DNA of 64,000 nt, from positions 62,001 through 126,000 of the forward strand of contig NZ_JAVIFX010000017.1 in the NCBI RefSeq assembly GCF_031157255.1, given 5' to 3'. Shown in pieces: positions 47,205 to 54,296 of the stretch. The DNA is from Bradyrhizobium sp. LHD-71. Lineage in GTDB: Bacteria; Pseudomonadota; Alphaproteobacteria; Rhizobiales; Xanthobacteraceae. The notes under the pieces are model-generated. The model worked only from the letters and a program-made list of their open reading frames with translations. It did no database searches and was not told the origin of the DNA. How positions within the stretch are numbered: the stretch's first letter is position 1; every line of letters begins with the position of its first letter. Both the position numbers and the translations under genes were made by a program.

Positions 47205-48206
47205 TCATAGATCCAGCACCAATGTCGGGGTCAGGCTCGCCCCGCAGCAAACCATCATCGTCTCGTTCGAGGCTTTTTCCTCCTCCGACAGGATCATGTC
47301 GCGATGGTCGGGAATGCCGGCGAGCACGCGCGTTTCGCAGGTGCCGCAGATGCCTTGTTCGCAGGAAACCTTCACGTTCAGGCCGGCGGCCTGCAGCGCC
47401 TGCAGCAGCGTCTGCCCCGGCCGAACGGTGAGCGTCCGTTTCGACTTTGCAAGCTCGACCGTATATGCGCCGTCGCTCGCGGCGACGTTGTCGGGCGCGC
47501 TGAAGCGCTCGAGATGCACGCGCGCCGAAGGACGGCCTGCGCAGGCCGCCTCGAATGCGACGAGCATCGGCGCCGGCCCGCAACAATAAAGCTCGGCATC
47601 TGGCGGCGCACCGGCAATGATGGCCGCAATATCGAGGAGCCGACCGTCCTGCTCGGCGTCAACATGCAGGTGGATGCGCCTGTCGCCTTCATCGATCTCC
47701 GCAAGCAGCGCCTCTGTGCGCATGCGCACCGCGTAGTGCAGTCGGAAATCGCGGCCGAGCGCTTGCAGGCGGTCGATCATGCAGAGGATCGGCGTGATGC
47801 CGATGCCGCCGGCGATGAGGACCGACGATGAAGCGTTCTCATTCAGTGCGAAATTGTTACGCGGCAGGCCGATCTTCAAAACGCTGCCGACACGGACCTG
47901 CTCGTACAGAAAGCGTGAGCCGCCGCGCCCCTGTTCCTCCAGCTTGATGCCGAGCAGGTAGCGCGACCGGTCGGCCTGCGAACTCGCGATAGAATATTGA
48001 CGGATGGTGCCGTTCGGCAGATTCACGTCCACATGCGCGCCAGCCGTGAATTTCGGCACACTGCGTCCATCCAGCGTCCTAAACTCGAACAGGTTGGTGC
48101 CCTCACCGCCGTAAAGAATGGCGGTCAGCCGCATGTGGATGGCACCGTTCGCATCGACGGGTGCTTGCATCTCGGCGGGGATGCGAGAGGGAATGCGGTT
48201 CAACAT
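47205..48206 (-). CDS. Phthalate/vanillate demethylase-type reductase (PDR family, FMN, NAD and [2Fe-2S])
   Basis: A 333-residue electron-transfer protein. The FAD/FMN-binding domain has RQYSIASSQADRSRYLLGIK, the NAD domain SSVLIAGGIGITPILCMID, and the C-terminal plant-type ferredoxin domain VSCEQGICGTCETRVLAG with distal C in MVCCGASLTPTL. This is the order of phthalate dioxygenase reductase and VanB. It should pass electrons from NAD(P)H to the Rieske oxygenase encoded divergently at 49270. ATG 48206 is chosen as the first ATG after the preceding stop; no strong ribosome-binding site. Confidence 0.93.
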   Translation of the reverse strand: MLNRIPSRIPAEMQAPVDANGAIHMRLTAILYGGEGTNLFEFRTLDGRSVPKFTAGAHVDVNLPNGTIRQYSIASSQADRSRYLLGIKLEEQGRGGSRFLYEQVRVGSVLKIGLPRNNFALNENASSSVLIAGGIGITPILCMIDRLQALGRDFRLHYAVRMRTEALLAEIDEGDRRIHLHVDAEQDGRLLDIAAIIAGAPPDAELYCCGPAPMLVAFEAACAGRPSARVHLERFSAPDNVAASDGAYTVELAKSKRTLTVRPGQTLLQALQAAGLNVKVSCEQGICGTCETRVLAGIPDHRDMILSEEEKASNETMMVCCGASLTPTLVLDL

Positions 48207-48240
48207 GCGTGTGTCCACCGCCGCGTCTTGGCGTCGAAGG

Positions 48241-49038
48241 TCATCGTTCGCGCACCATGAGCACACGGTCGATCTGGCCGGCGCGACTGAGGCCGGCATA
48301 GCCTTCGACGCGATCGAGATCGATGATGACGGCCGTGCCGAGCTGCGCGAAGTCATGCGCCTGCTCCACGGCGGGAGATGCATTGTAGATGCGCAGCCGT
48401 TCGGCGTTGTCGGTGGTGATGCGGGCGCGGCCCTGGAATTGATACGTCGATTTGCTGTCCTCGTTGCGATACATCAGCGCAACTCTTGGATTGGCTCGGA
48501 TCGACCGCAGCATCTGTCCTTGCGTGTTACGCACCCACAGCGCCAGCTGATCGTCGCCGAACGCTTGCACGGAGCCGCGAAACGACAGCACCGGCTGTCC
48601 GCGTTCGTCCGTGTAGGCGATCAACATTGGATGTCGTGTCGCCAGAGCGTTGTCGACGAGGTCTTTCAACTTCGGTGTCAGGCGAAGCGCGGTTGAAGGC
48701 GCCGGGCGAGGCGGCAGGTGCTGATGCTGCACGGCGCTGATGCGCTCGCCGTCGAAGCGGAACGTCAGCACCACGCCGGCGCGCGGGGCGTCCTTCGGCA
48801 GTTGTCCGGTCGCGCGGGTGCCGTCGGCGATCAGTTCGGGCGTGGTCCAGGCGGCCTGCCGATACATTTCACGCGTCGGCTGTCGGGCGATGCGGTCGAG
48901 CACGCTGTCGACCCCAGACAGATTGACGCCGAGGGCCGTGAAGGCCGGCGTCTCGGTCAGGAGCGGGCGCATGGCCGCTTCATCGCTCTGCGAAAGCGCC
49001 TCCAGCATCCGGCGCGTGGTCTCGATCCGCTCGTTCAT
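48241..49038 (-). CDS. SnoaL-like / pyridoxamine 5'-phosphate oxidase-like two-domain protein
   Basis: A 265-residue protein. Residues 1-120 (ERIETTRRMLEALSQSDEAA, FTALGVNLSGVDSVLDRIAR) look like a SnoaL/NTF2 cone fold. Residues 130-265 (LKDLVDNALATRHPMLIAYT, GSVQAFGDDQLALWVRNTQG, RANPRVALMYRNEDSKSTYQ) form a flavin-reductase split-barrel of the PNPOx family. This pairing is uncommon. ATG 49038 begins the SnoaL region and overlaps the stop of a 26-codon ORF (49035-49115) by ATGA. The frame is open upstream but those codons do not resemble the family. Gene order suggests co-transcription with the PDR reductase. Confidence 0.78.
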   Translation of the reverse strand: MNERIETTRRMLEALSQSDEAAMRPLLTETPAFTALGVNLSGVDSVLDRIARQPTREMYRQAAWTTPELIADGTRATGQLPKDAPRAGVVLTFRFDGERISAVQHQHLPPRPAPSTALRLTPKLKDLVDNALATRHPMLIAYTDERGQPVLSFRGSVQAFGDDQLALWVRNTQGQMLRSIRANPRVALMYRNEDSKSTYQFQGRARITTDNAERLRIYNASPAVEQAHDFAQLGTAVIIDLDRVEGYAGLSRAGQIDRVLMVRER

Positions 49039-49115
49039 CGGACGGGCCGCCGGCGGCACGAAAGAGGCGTCATAAGCGCCCGCGCACGGAAAACGGAACG
49101 AAATTCTGTACGCAT
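49035..49115 (-). CDS. Leader ORF, 26 codons, with perfect Shine-Dalgarno
   Basis: ATG 49115 is preceded by AAAGGAGG five bases upstream, the strongest ribosome-binding site in the catabolic region. The predicted peptide, which starts MRTEFRSVFRARALM, has eight arginines in 26 residues. Its TGA stop at 49035 overlaps the ATG of the SnoaL-PNPOx gene as ATGA. It could be a leader peptide for translational coupling, or the true gene start if the sequence has a frameshift. Confidence 0.5.
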   Translation of the reverse strand: MRTEFRSVFRARALMTPLSCRRRPVR

Positions 49116-49139
49116 GCTGGCCTCCTTTGCCGCTTAAAA

Positions 49140-49169
49140 TTGACAATTCATACAAAACGGAATTATATT
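49140..49169 (+). promoter_or_regulatory. Sigma-70-like promoter of the Rieske operon
   Basis: TTGACA at 49140-49145, then 17 bases to TTATAT (49163-49168) or 18 to TATATT (49164-49169). It points to the Rieske gene starting at 49270, with a leader of about 100 bases. The region is markedly AT-rich in this GC-rich sequence. Confidence 0.65.
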
Positions 49170-49171
49170 CC
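49159..49171. promoter_or_regulatory. IclR-type operator-like palindrome over the -10 region
   Basis: GGAATTATATTCC: arms GGAAT and ATTCC around TAT. It resembles the E. coli IclR consensus (TGGAAATnATTTCCA), agreeing at 10 of 14 defined positions when read CGGAATTATATTCCA. It overlaps the -10 hexamer, so binding there would block the operon. A weaker relative, CGGAACGAAATTCTG, lies at 49095-49109. Confidence 0.5.
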
Positions 49172-49269
49172 AATTTATGGCGCGCTGTCGAGCGCGCCCA
49201 GGCGAGCACCAGGTCGAATTTTCAATCGCAGGGGGCGAACGCCCTCATTTCATTCGCGGGAGCGCACAC

Positions 49270-50586
49270 ATGGCCTCAGCAATCGAGACCGACGAACTGA
49301 CACGGGTTGGCCCCGGGACGATCATGGGCGATTTGATGCGCCAGTATTGGATCCCCGCCGCCAAATCGAGCGAGGTGAAGGCTGGAGGCGAACCGCTGAA
49401 GCTCTTGCTGCTCGGCGAGAAACTGGTCGCCTTCCGTGACGAAACCACGGGCCGCGTCGGCGTCATGGACCAGCGCTGTCCGCATCGCTGCGCGTCGCTG
49501 TTCCTCGGCCGCAACGAGCCTGGAGGGCTTCGCTGCATCTATCATGGCTGGAAGTTCGACGTGGACGGCAATTGTCTGGAGATGCCCAACGTCGCGCCGG
49601 CACAGCGCTTCGAGGACAAGGTCAAGGCGAAAGCCTACAAGGTGAACGAACGCGGCGGACTCATCTGGGTCTACATGGGGGCGCGCGCGGAAGCGCCGCC
49701 GATGCCGATGATCGAGGCGACGCTGCTGCCGGAAGAGGAGATCAACGCGCAGTTCGTGCAGCGCGAATGCAACTGGATGCAGGCGCTCGAAGGCGACATC
49801 GACACCTCGCACTTCAGCTTCCTGCACATCGGCAGCGTCACGGCCGACCAGGTGCCCGAAGACAGCATGCTGAAGTATCAGATCGCCTGCCGTTCGCCGG
49901 AATATCACGTGGCCGACACCGAGTGGGGCACAATGTACGCCGCCTATCGGCCGACCGAGGATGAGCGCATCTACTGGCGCTTCGCCCAGTTCGGCTTCCC
50001 GTTCTGGGCGCAAGTGCCGCAGGGCAACATCATCGACCGCGTTTCCGCGCGCGCATGGGTGCCGATGGACGATCACCACACCATGTCGGTCACACTGAAC
50101 TGGACCAAGATGTCGCGCGCAACATCGTCGCTGAAGGACGGCAAGCCGATACCCGGCGCGATGCCGCAACTGGACATGCTGCCGAACGAAAATGAGTGGT
50201 ACGGCCGCTTCCGCCCCAACGCGAACGACCGCAACAACTACTTCATCGACCGGGAAGCGCAGCGCAACGGCACCATCTACTCGGGCATCACCCACATCCA
50301 CATGCAGGATCAGGCGGTGACCGAGAGCATGGGACCGATCACCGACCACGATTTCGAACATCTTGCGCCGTCCGACCAGATGATCGCCCGCACGCGACGT
50401 CGTCTCGTGCACGCCGCCCGCGCTCTGCGTGAGAAGGGTACCGTTCCGCCGGCCGTCGATAATCCGGAAGTGTTCCTGCGCGCCCGCTCGGGCGAATGCT
50501 TGGTGGCGACCAGCGACTGGCGCGAAGCCTATGCTGCGAAGCTGCAGGAGATCGTGCGTCCTGCCTATGCGGTCGCGGCCGAATAG
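49270..50586 (+). CDS. Rieske non-haem iron oxygenase, large subunit (aromatic-ring-modifying)
   Basis: A 438-residue oxygenase. The Rieske cluster ligands are Cys70, His72, Cys89 and His92 in CPHRC and CIYHGW, i.e. CxHx16Cx2H. Mononuclear iron residues are in LEGDIDTSHFSFLH, which fits Dx2Hx4H. This is the phthalate 4,5-dioxygenase/vanillate demethylase (OHase/VanA) type: a single subunit needing a PDR-type reductase, which is encoded opposite at 47205. GGGAG precedes ATG 49270 and sets the start. Likely reaction: hydroxylation or O-demethylation of an aromatic acid; the substrate is inferred, not known. Confidence 0.93.
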   Translation: MASAIETDELTRVGPGTIMGDLMRQYWIPAAKSSEVKAGGEPLKLLLLGEKLVAFRDETTGRVGVMDQRCPHRCASLFLGRNEPGGLRCIYHGWKFDVDGNCLEMPNVAPAQRFEDKVKAKAYKVNERGGLIWVYMGARAEAPPMPMIEATLLPEEEINAQFVQRECNWMQALEGDIDTSHFSFLHIGSVTADQVPEDSMLKYQIACRSPEYHVADTEWGTMYAAYRPTEDERIYWRFAQFGFPFWAQVPQGNIIDRVSARAWVPMDDHHTMSVTLNWTKMSRATSSLKDGKPIPGAMPQLDMLPNENEWYGRFRPNANDRNNYFIDREAQRNGTIYSGITHIHMQDQAVTESMGPITDHDFEHLAPSDQMIARTRRRLVHAARALREKGTVPPAVDNPEVFLRARSGECLVATSDWREAYAAKLQEIVRPAYAVAAE

Positions 50587-50680
50587 GACGACGTGCATCG
50601 GCTCTCTTCTCGCTCTGCCCGCGATCGCTGTTGCGGGCAGGCTGAGAAGCACCCCTGACAAAGAACAAGAGGAAACGACA

Positions 50681-51697
50681 ATGGCGAAGATCGTCCTGGG
50701 CATGGCCACCTCGCATGGACCCCTTCTGTCAACGCCGCCGGAACAGTGGGGCGAGCGCGTCAAGGCCGACCGGACCAATCCAGCGCTCTGGTTTCGGGGC
50801 ACGCCCTACAAATTCGATGCGCTCGAGACGCTGCGTTCGGCGGAAAAGCTCGATCAGAAATCCGAGCTGGCTGAGCGCCAGACCCGCTACGCGCGCTGCC
50901 GCAAGGCGCTCGATGCTCTGGCGGCCACGTTCGAGACGGCCAATCCGGACGTCGTCGTGATTGTCGGTAACGACCAGCAGGAGATCTTCTGCGACAAGAA
51001 CATGCCGGCATTCTCGGTCTACTGGGGCGAAAGCGTCACCAACCGTCCGCCGACCGAGGAGCAGATGGCGAAAATGCCGCCGGGCTCCTCGCTTGCAACC
51101 TTCGCGCACCGACCCGAGAAGGAGACGCATTATCCGTGCGCGCCGGACCTTGGACGCCACATCATTCAGACGATGATGGACAAGGAGTTCGACGTCGGCA
51201 CCTCAAAGGCGTTGCCGAGCGACGGGCTCGAATGGTCACGAGACTCGTTGCCGCATGCGTTCGGTTTTATCCTGCGGCAGATCATGAAGGATCGGCCTGT
51301 TCCGCACGTGCCGGTCATGATCAACACCTTCTATCCGCCGAACCAGCCGACGGCGCAACGCTGCCACCGCTTCGGCCTCGCACTGAAAGAGGCGATCGAA
51401 GGCTTTCCCAAAGACGCGCGCGTCGCGGTGATCGCCTCGGGCGGCCTGTCGCATTTCGTCGTCGACGAGGATCTTGACCAGAAATTCCTCGGCTTTCTCA
51501 AGAAGGGCGACGTCAAGGGCATGACCACTATGCCCGAGACGTTTCTGCAGTCGGGCACGTCGGAGTTCAAGAACTGGATTCCCGTCGGCGCCATCGCCCA
51601 CGGCGCCGGCCTCGCCATGGACGTGGTCGATTACGTTCCTTGTTACCGCTCGTCGGCGGGCACGGGCAACGCTATGGGGTTCGTCCGTTGGACGTGA
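50681..51697 (+). CDS. Extradiol ring-cleavage dioxygenase, class III (LigB family)
   Basis: A 338-residue protein with the LigB-type arrangement: LGMATSHGPLLSTP with His12 near the N-terminus, DVVVIVGNDQQEIFCDKN, WSRDSLPHAFGFI and VAVIASGGLSHFVVDEDLDQ with the His in GGLSH. Class III enzymes bind Fe(II) through two His and one Glu and cleave catechols, protocatechuate or gallate. It matches the large subunit; no LigA-like small gene follows. AAGAGGAA lies just before ATG 50681. It is 94 bases after the Rieske gene and so probably in one operon. Confidence 0.88.
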   Translation: MAKIVLGMATSHGPLLSTPPEQWGERVKADRTNPALWFRGTPYKFDALETLRSAEKLDQKSELAERQTRYARCRKALDALAATFETANPDVVVIVGNDQQEIFCDKNMPAFSVYWGESVTNRPPTEEQMAKMPPGSSLATFAHRPEKETHYPCAPDLGRHIIQTMMDKEFDVGTSKALPSDGLEWSRDSLPHAFGFILRQIMKDRPVPHVPVMINTFYPPNQPTAQRCHRFGLALKEAIEGFPKDARVAVIASGGLSHFVVDEDLDQKFLGFLKKGDVKGMTTMPETFLQSGTSEFKNWIPVGAIAHGAGLAMDVVDYVPCYRSSAGTGNAMGFVRWT

Positions 51698-51729
51698 GCA
51701 CGCTGTCCACCGCGCGGAGCGAAGAAACG

Positions 51730-52254
51730 ATGTCGGACAGGTCTGAGGACTTTCGACAGTCGGTACGCGCCGTGGCGCTCGCGCGGGCCGAGCGCGACCG
51801 CGAGACCGGGATCAGCCCTCCGGACGCGATGCTGCCGCGCCAGCGCCACTGGCAGGAGTTGCACCGCCTGTCGCGCAAGTTCGACATGGAGACGCGGCAG
51901 CTGATCGAGCAGGTGGTGGCAGCCGCCAACATCGAGCTCGGCCCGCACGGATTTCGTATCCAGCCCACGCGCATCATGCGTCGGCTGCCAGGCGAGGTGA
52001 ACGGCGCCGCCTGGCTGATCGCGTCCGAGACCGGCATTGAGCCGAGCGGCACGCTGACGTTCAAGTTGCGCGATACGGGCCGGCTTTGCATCGAAGCGGA
52101 AGGCTTGCCGCTCGCGATCCGCTTCGACGGCGCCGATCGCAAGGAGCTCGAAATGCCGCTCGACGAGCTCACCCGCGCGCACGTGGAGGCGGCGTTCCTA
52201 AGCTTTATTCGCGAAGTCCTTGGCGGCGCCCAGCACGCGTTTGCGGACGATTGA
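51730..52254 (+). CDS. Unknown protein encoded in the aromatic operon
   Basis: A 174-residue soluble protein, RHWQELHRLSRKFDMETRQL, PHGFRIQPTRIMRRLPGEVN, DTGRLCIEAEGLPLAIRFDG. No family is recognised. GGAG at 51716-51719 sits 10 bases before ATG 51730; a GTG at 51694 overlaps the LigB stop codon (GTGA) and would add 12 residues. Its place directly after the class III dioxygenase suggests a pathway role, such as an accessory subunit or decarboxylase partner, but that is speculation. Confidence 0.6.
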   Translation: MSDRSEDFRQSVRAVALARAERDRETGISPPDAMLPRQRHWQELHRLSRKFDMETRQLIEQVVAAANIELGPHGFRIQPTRIMRRLPGEVNGAAWLIASETGIEPSGTLTFKLRDTGRLCIEAEGLPLAIRFDGADRKELEMPLDELTRAHVEAAFLSFIREVLGGAQHAFADD

Positions 52255-52303
52255 AACGCACTGGTGCTCGATCTCGGGACTTCGATGCAACGGGGGGCCG
52301 GGG

Positions 52304-53275
52304 ATGAGATCGGGTGCAATGATCCTCGCAGCATTGCTGTCGATGGGGACGACGGGCTCGTCGGCGGAGGAATATCCCACTCGGCCGATTACCATCATTG
52401 TGTCGGCCGGGGCGGGCACGACCGGCGACAACGGCATAAGAATTCTTGCACGTTTCATGGCCGCAAGGCTTGGGCAGCCGGTCGTCGTCGAGAATAAGCC
52501 GGGCGCTGCCGGAATTGTCGGAACAGAGGCCGGAGCCCGCGCGAAGCCGGATGGGTATACGCTGACTTTCACTTACTCGACGGCGATGGCCGTTTACCCG
52601 TGGCTGCACAAGAAGCTGACATACGATCCGGTCAAGTCGTTTGCTCCGGTGCATACGACCTCCCAAAGTGGGCTTGTGATGCTGGTCAATCCGCAAAGGC
52701 CGTACAAGTCCTTGTCCGAGCTGATCGAGTTTGGAAAAAACAATCCCGGCAAGATCAATTACGGGTCACTCGGTATCGGGACAGGTGCTCACCTGACTGC
52801 AGAACTGCTGCAGCTGCGCACCGGAATCAAGATGGAGCACATCGTCTACAAGCTGGGGACCGCTATGTTGGCGGACCTTTTGGCTGGCGTCATTGACGCT
52901 GCATTCGATCAACCGAATACACCTCGCCCACACATCGAGTCGGGGAGGTTGAGGGCGATTGCAATGACACACAAAGAGCGACTTCCGACGTTCCCCGATA
53001 TTCCGACATTCGCCGAATTGGGATTACCGGACATAGACATGACCAATTGGGGAGTCATCGTCGCTCCGGCGGGCACGCCCCGTCACATTGTCGAGAAGCT
53101 CAGCGCTGTGATCGCCGACGCCAAGAAGGAGCGGGAGGTCGTTGATTACTATAAGCTCGGAGATTCCACGGTCATCGACTTGGATTACAATGCATTTCCG
53201 GCGTTTCACGCGGCTGAGCTGAAGAGCTACAAGGAGCTCATCGAAAAGGCCGGCATCACCCTTGACGGCCATTGA
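52304..53275 (+). CDS. Bug-family (TctC-like) binding protein, fourth copy
   Basis: A 323-residue exported protein. Its signal peptide (GAMILAALLSMGTTGSSAEE) is followed by YPTRPITIIVSAGAGTTGDN, VVENKPGAAGIVGTEAGARA, NYGSLGIGTGAHLTAELLQL and ELGLPDIDMTNWGVIVAPAG. Compared with the three minus-strand copies it is more divergent. It lies inside the Rieske/dioxygenase operon, so it is the best candidate for delivering that pathway's substrate. No TctA/TctB permease genes are present. Confidence 0.88.
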   Translation: MRSGAMILAALLSMGTTGSSAEEYPTRPITIIVSAGAGTTGDNGIRILARFMAARLGQPVVVENKPGAAGIVGTEAGARAKPDGYTLTFTYSTAMAVYPWLHKKLTYDPVKSFAPVHTTSQSGLVMLVNPQRPYKSLSELIEFGKNNPGKINYGSLGIGTGAHLTAELLQLRTGIKMEHIVYKLGTAMLADLLAGVIDAAFDQPNTPRPHIESGRLRAIAMTHKERLPTFPDIPTFAELGLPDIDMTNWGVIVAPAGTPRHIVEKLSAVIADAKKEREVVDYYKLGDSTVIDLDYNAFPAFHAAELKSYKELIEKAGITLDGH

Positions 53276-53303
53276 GCCCAAGCATGAACACCTGAGTTGG
53301 CCG

Positions 53304-54263
53304 ATGCCCCTAGAACCGATCTTCGATGTCGCCCATCTTGGCCATGTCGAACTCCTGAGCGACAAGCCGGAAGCGAGCCTCCACTTCTTCGTCAATGTGC
53401 TGGGTCTCACCGAGAGCGGGCGCGAGGGCGACAGCGTCTATCTTCGCGCCTACGACGACTACGAGTTTCACACGCTGAAGCTGACCGCCTCAAACAGCAC
53501 CGGCATGCGCCATGTCGGCTATCGCGCAGCCAGTCCGCAGGCGCTGGAGCGGCGCGTGAAGGCGATCGAACGGCTCGGCTGCGGTATCGGCTGGAGCGAC
53601 GGCGACCTCGGCCACGGCCCGGCCTACCAGTTCCACGATCCGGACGATCACGTGTTCGAAATCTATTACGAGACCCGCCGCTACGAGGCACCGGAGGACC
53701 AGAAGCCCGCGCTGAAAAACCAACCGCAGCGTTTTCCTGCGCGCGGCGTCGCGACGCGGCGGCTCGACCATTTCAACCTGCTGGCGGTTGATGTCGATGC
53801 CATCCGCGATTTCCTGCCGAAAGCGCTCGGCAGCCGCGTCACCGAGCAGATCGTGCTGAACGACGGGTCGGTGGGCGGCTGCTGGTTCACGGTCAACAAC
53901 AAGTCCTATGACGTCGCCTATACGCGCGATGCCACCGGCACGCGCGGACGCTTCCATCACATCACCTACGCGGTGGATCAGCGCGAGCACATCCTGCAGG
54001 CGGCCGACATCTTTCTCGAAAACGGCGTGCACATCGAGACCGGACCGCACAAGCACGCCATTCAGCAGACGTTCTTCCTCTATGTGTACGAGCCCGCCGG
54101 CAACCGCGTGGAAGTCGCCAATGCCGGCGCCCGGCTGATCCTCGCCCCCGACTGGCAAACGGTCACCTGGGGCGAGGAGGAACGCAAGAAGGGGCAGGCG
54201 TGGGGTTTGAAAACGATCGAGTCCTTTCACACCCACGGCACGCCGCCGGCAAAGCCGGGCTGA
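53304..54263 (+). CDS. Catechol 2,3-dioxygenase-like extradiol dioxygenase (class I, two VOC domains)
   Basis: A 319-residue protein of the vicinal oxygen chelate superfamily. The N-domain is IFDVAHLGHVELLSDKPEAS; the C-domain has metal ligands in RRLDHFNLLAVDVDAIRDFL (His), GRFHHITYAVDQREH (His) and PAGNRVEVANAGAR (Glu). Such Fe(II) enzymes open catechol rings next to the hydroxyls (meta cleavage). I start at ATG 53304 (PLEPIFDVAHLGH); TTG 53262 would add 14 residues and there is no clear ribosome-binding site. It is the last gene of the operon beginning at 49270. Confidence 0.9.
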   Translation: MPLEPIFDVAHLGHVELLSDKPEASLHFFVNVLGLTESGREGDSVYLRAYDDYEFHTLKLTASNSTGMRHVGYRAASPQALERRVKAIERLGCGIGWSDGDLGHGPAYQFHDPDDHVFEIYYETRRYEAPEDQKPALKNQPQRFPARGVATRRLDHFNLLAVDVDAIRDFLPKALGSRVTEQIVLNDGSVGGCWFTVNNKSYDVAYTRDATGTRGRFHHITYAVDQREHILQAADIFLENGVHIETGPHKHAIQQTFFLYVYEPAGNRVEVANAGARLILAPDWQTVTWGEEERKKGQAWGLKTIESFHTHGTPPAKPG

Positions 54264-54296
54264 CTGGTGCCGGGTCAACGAAGACCGGCCAACGTC

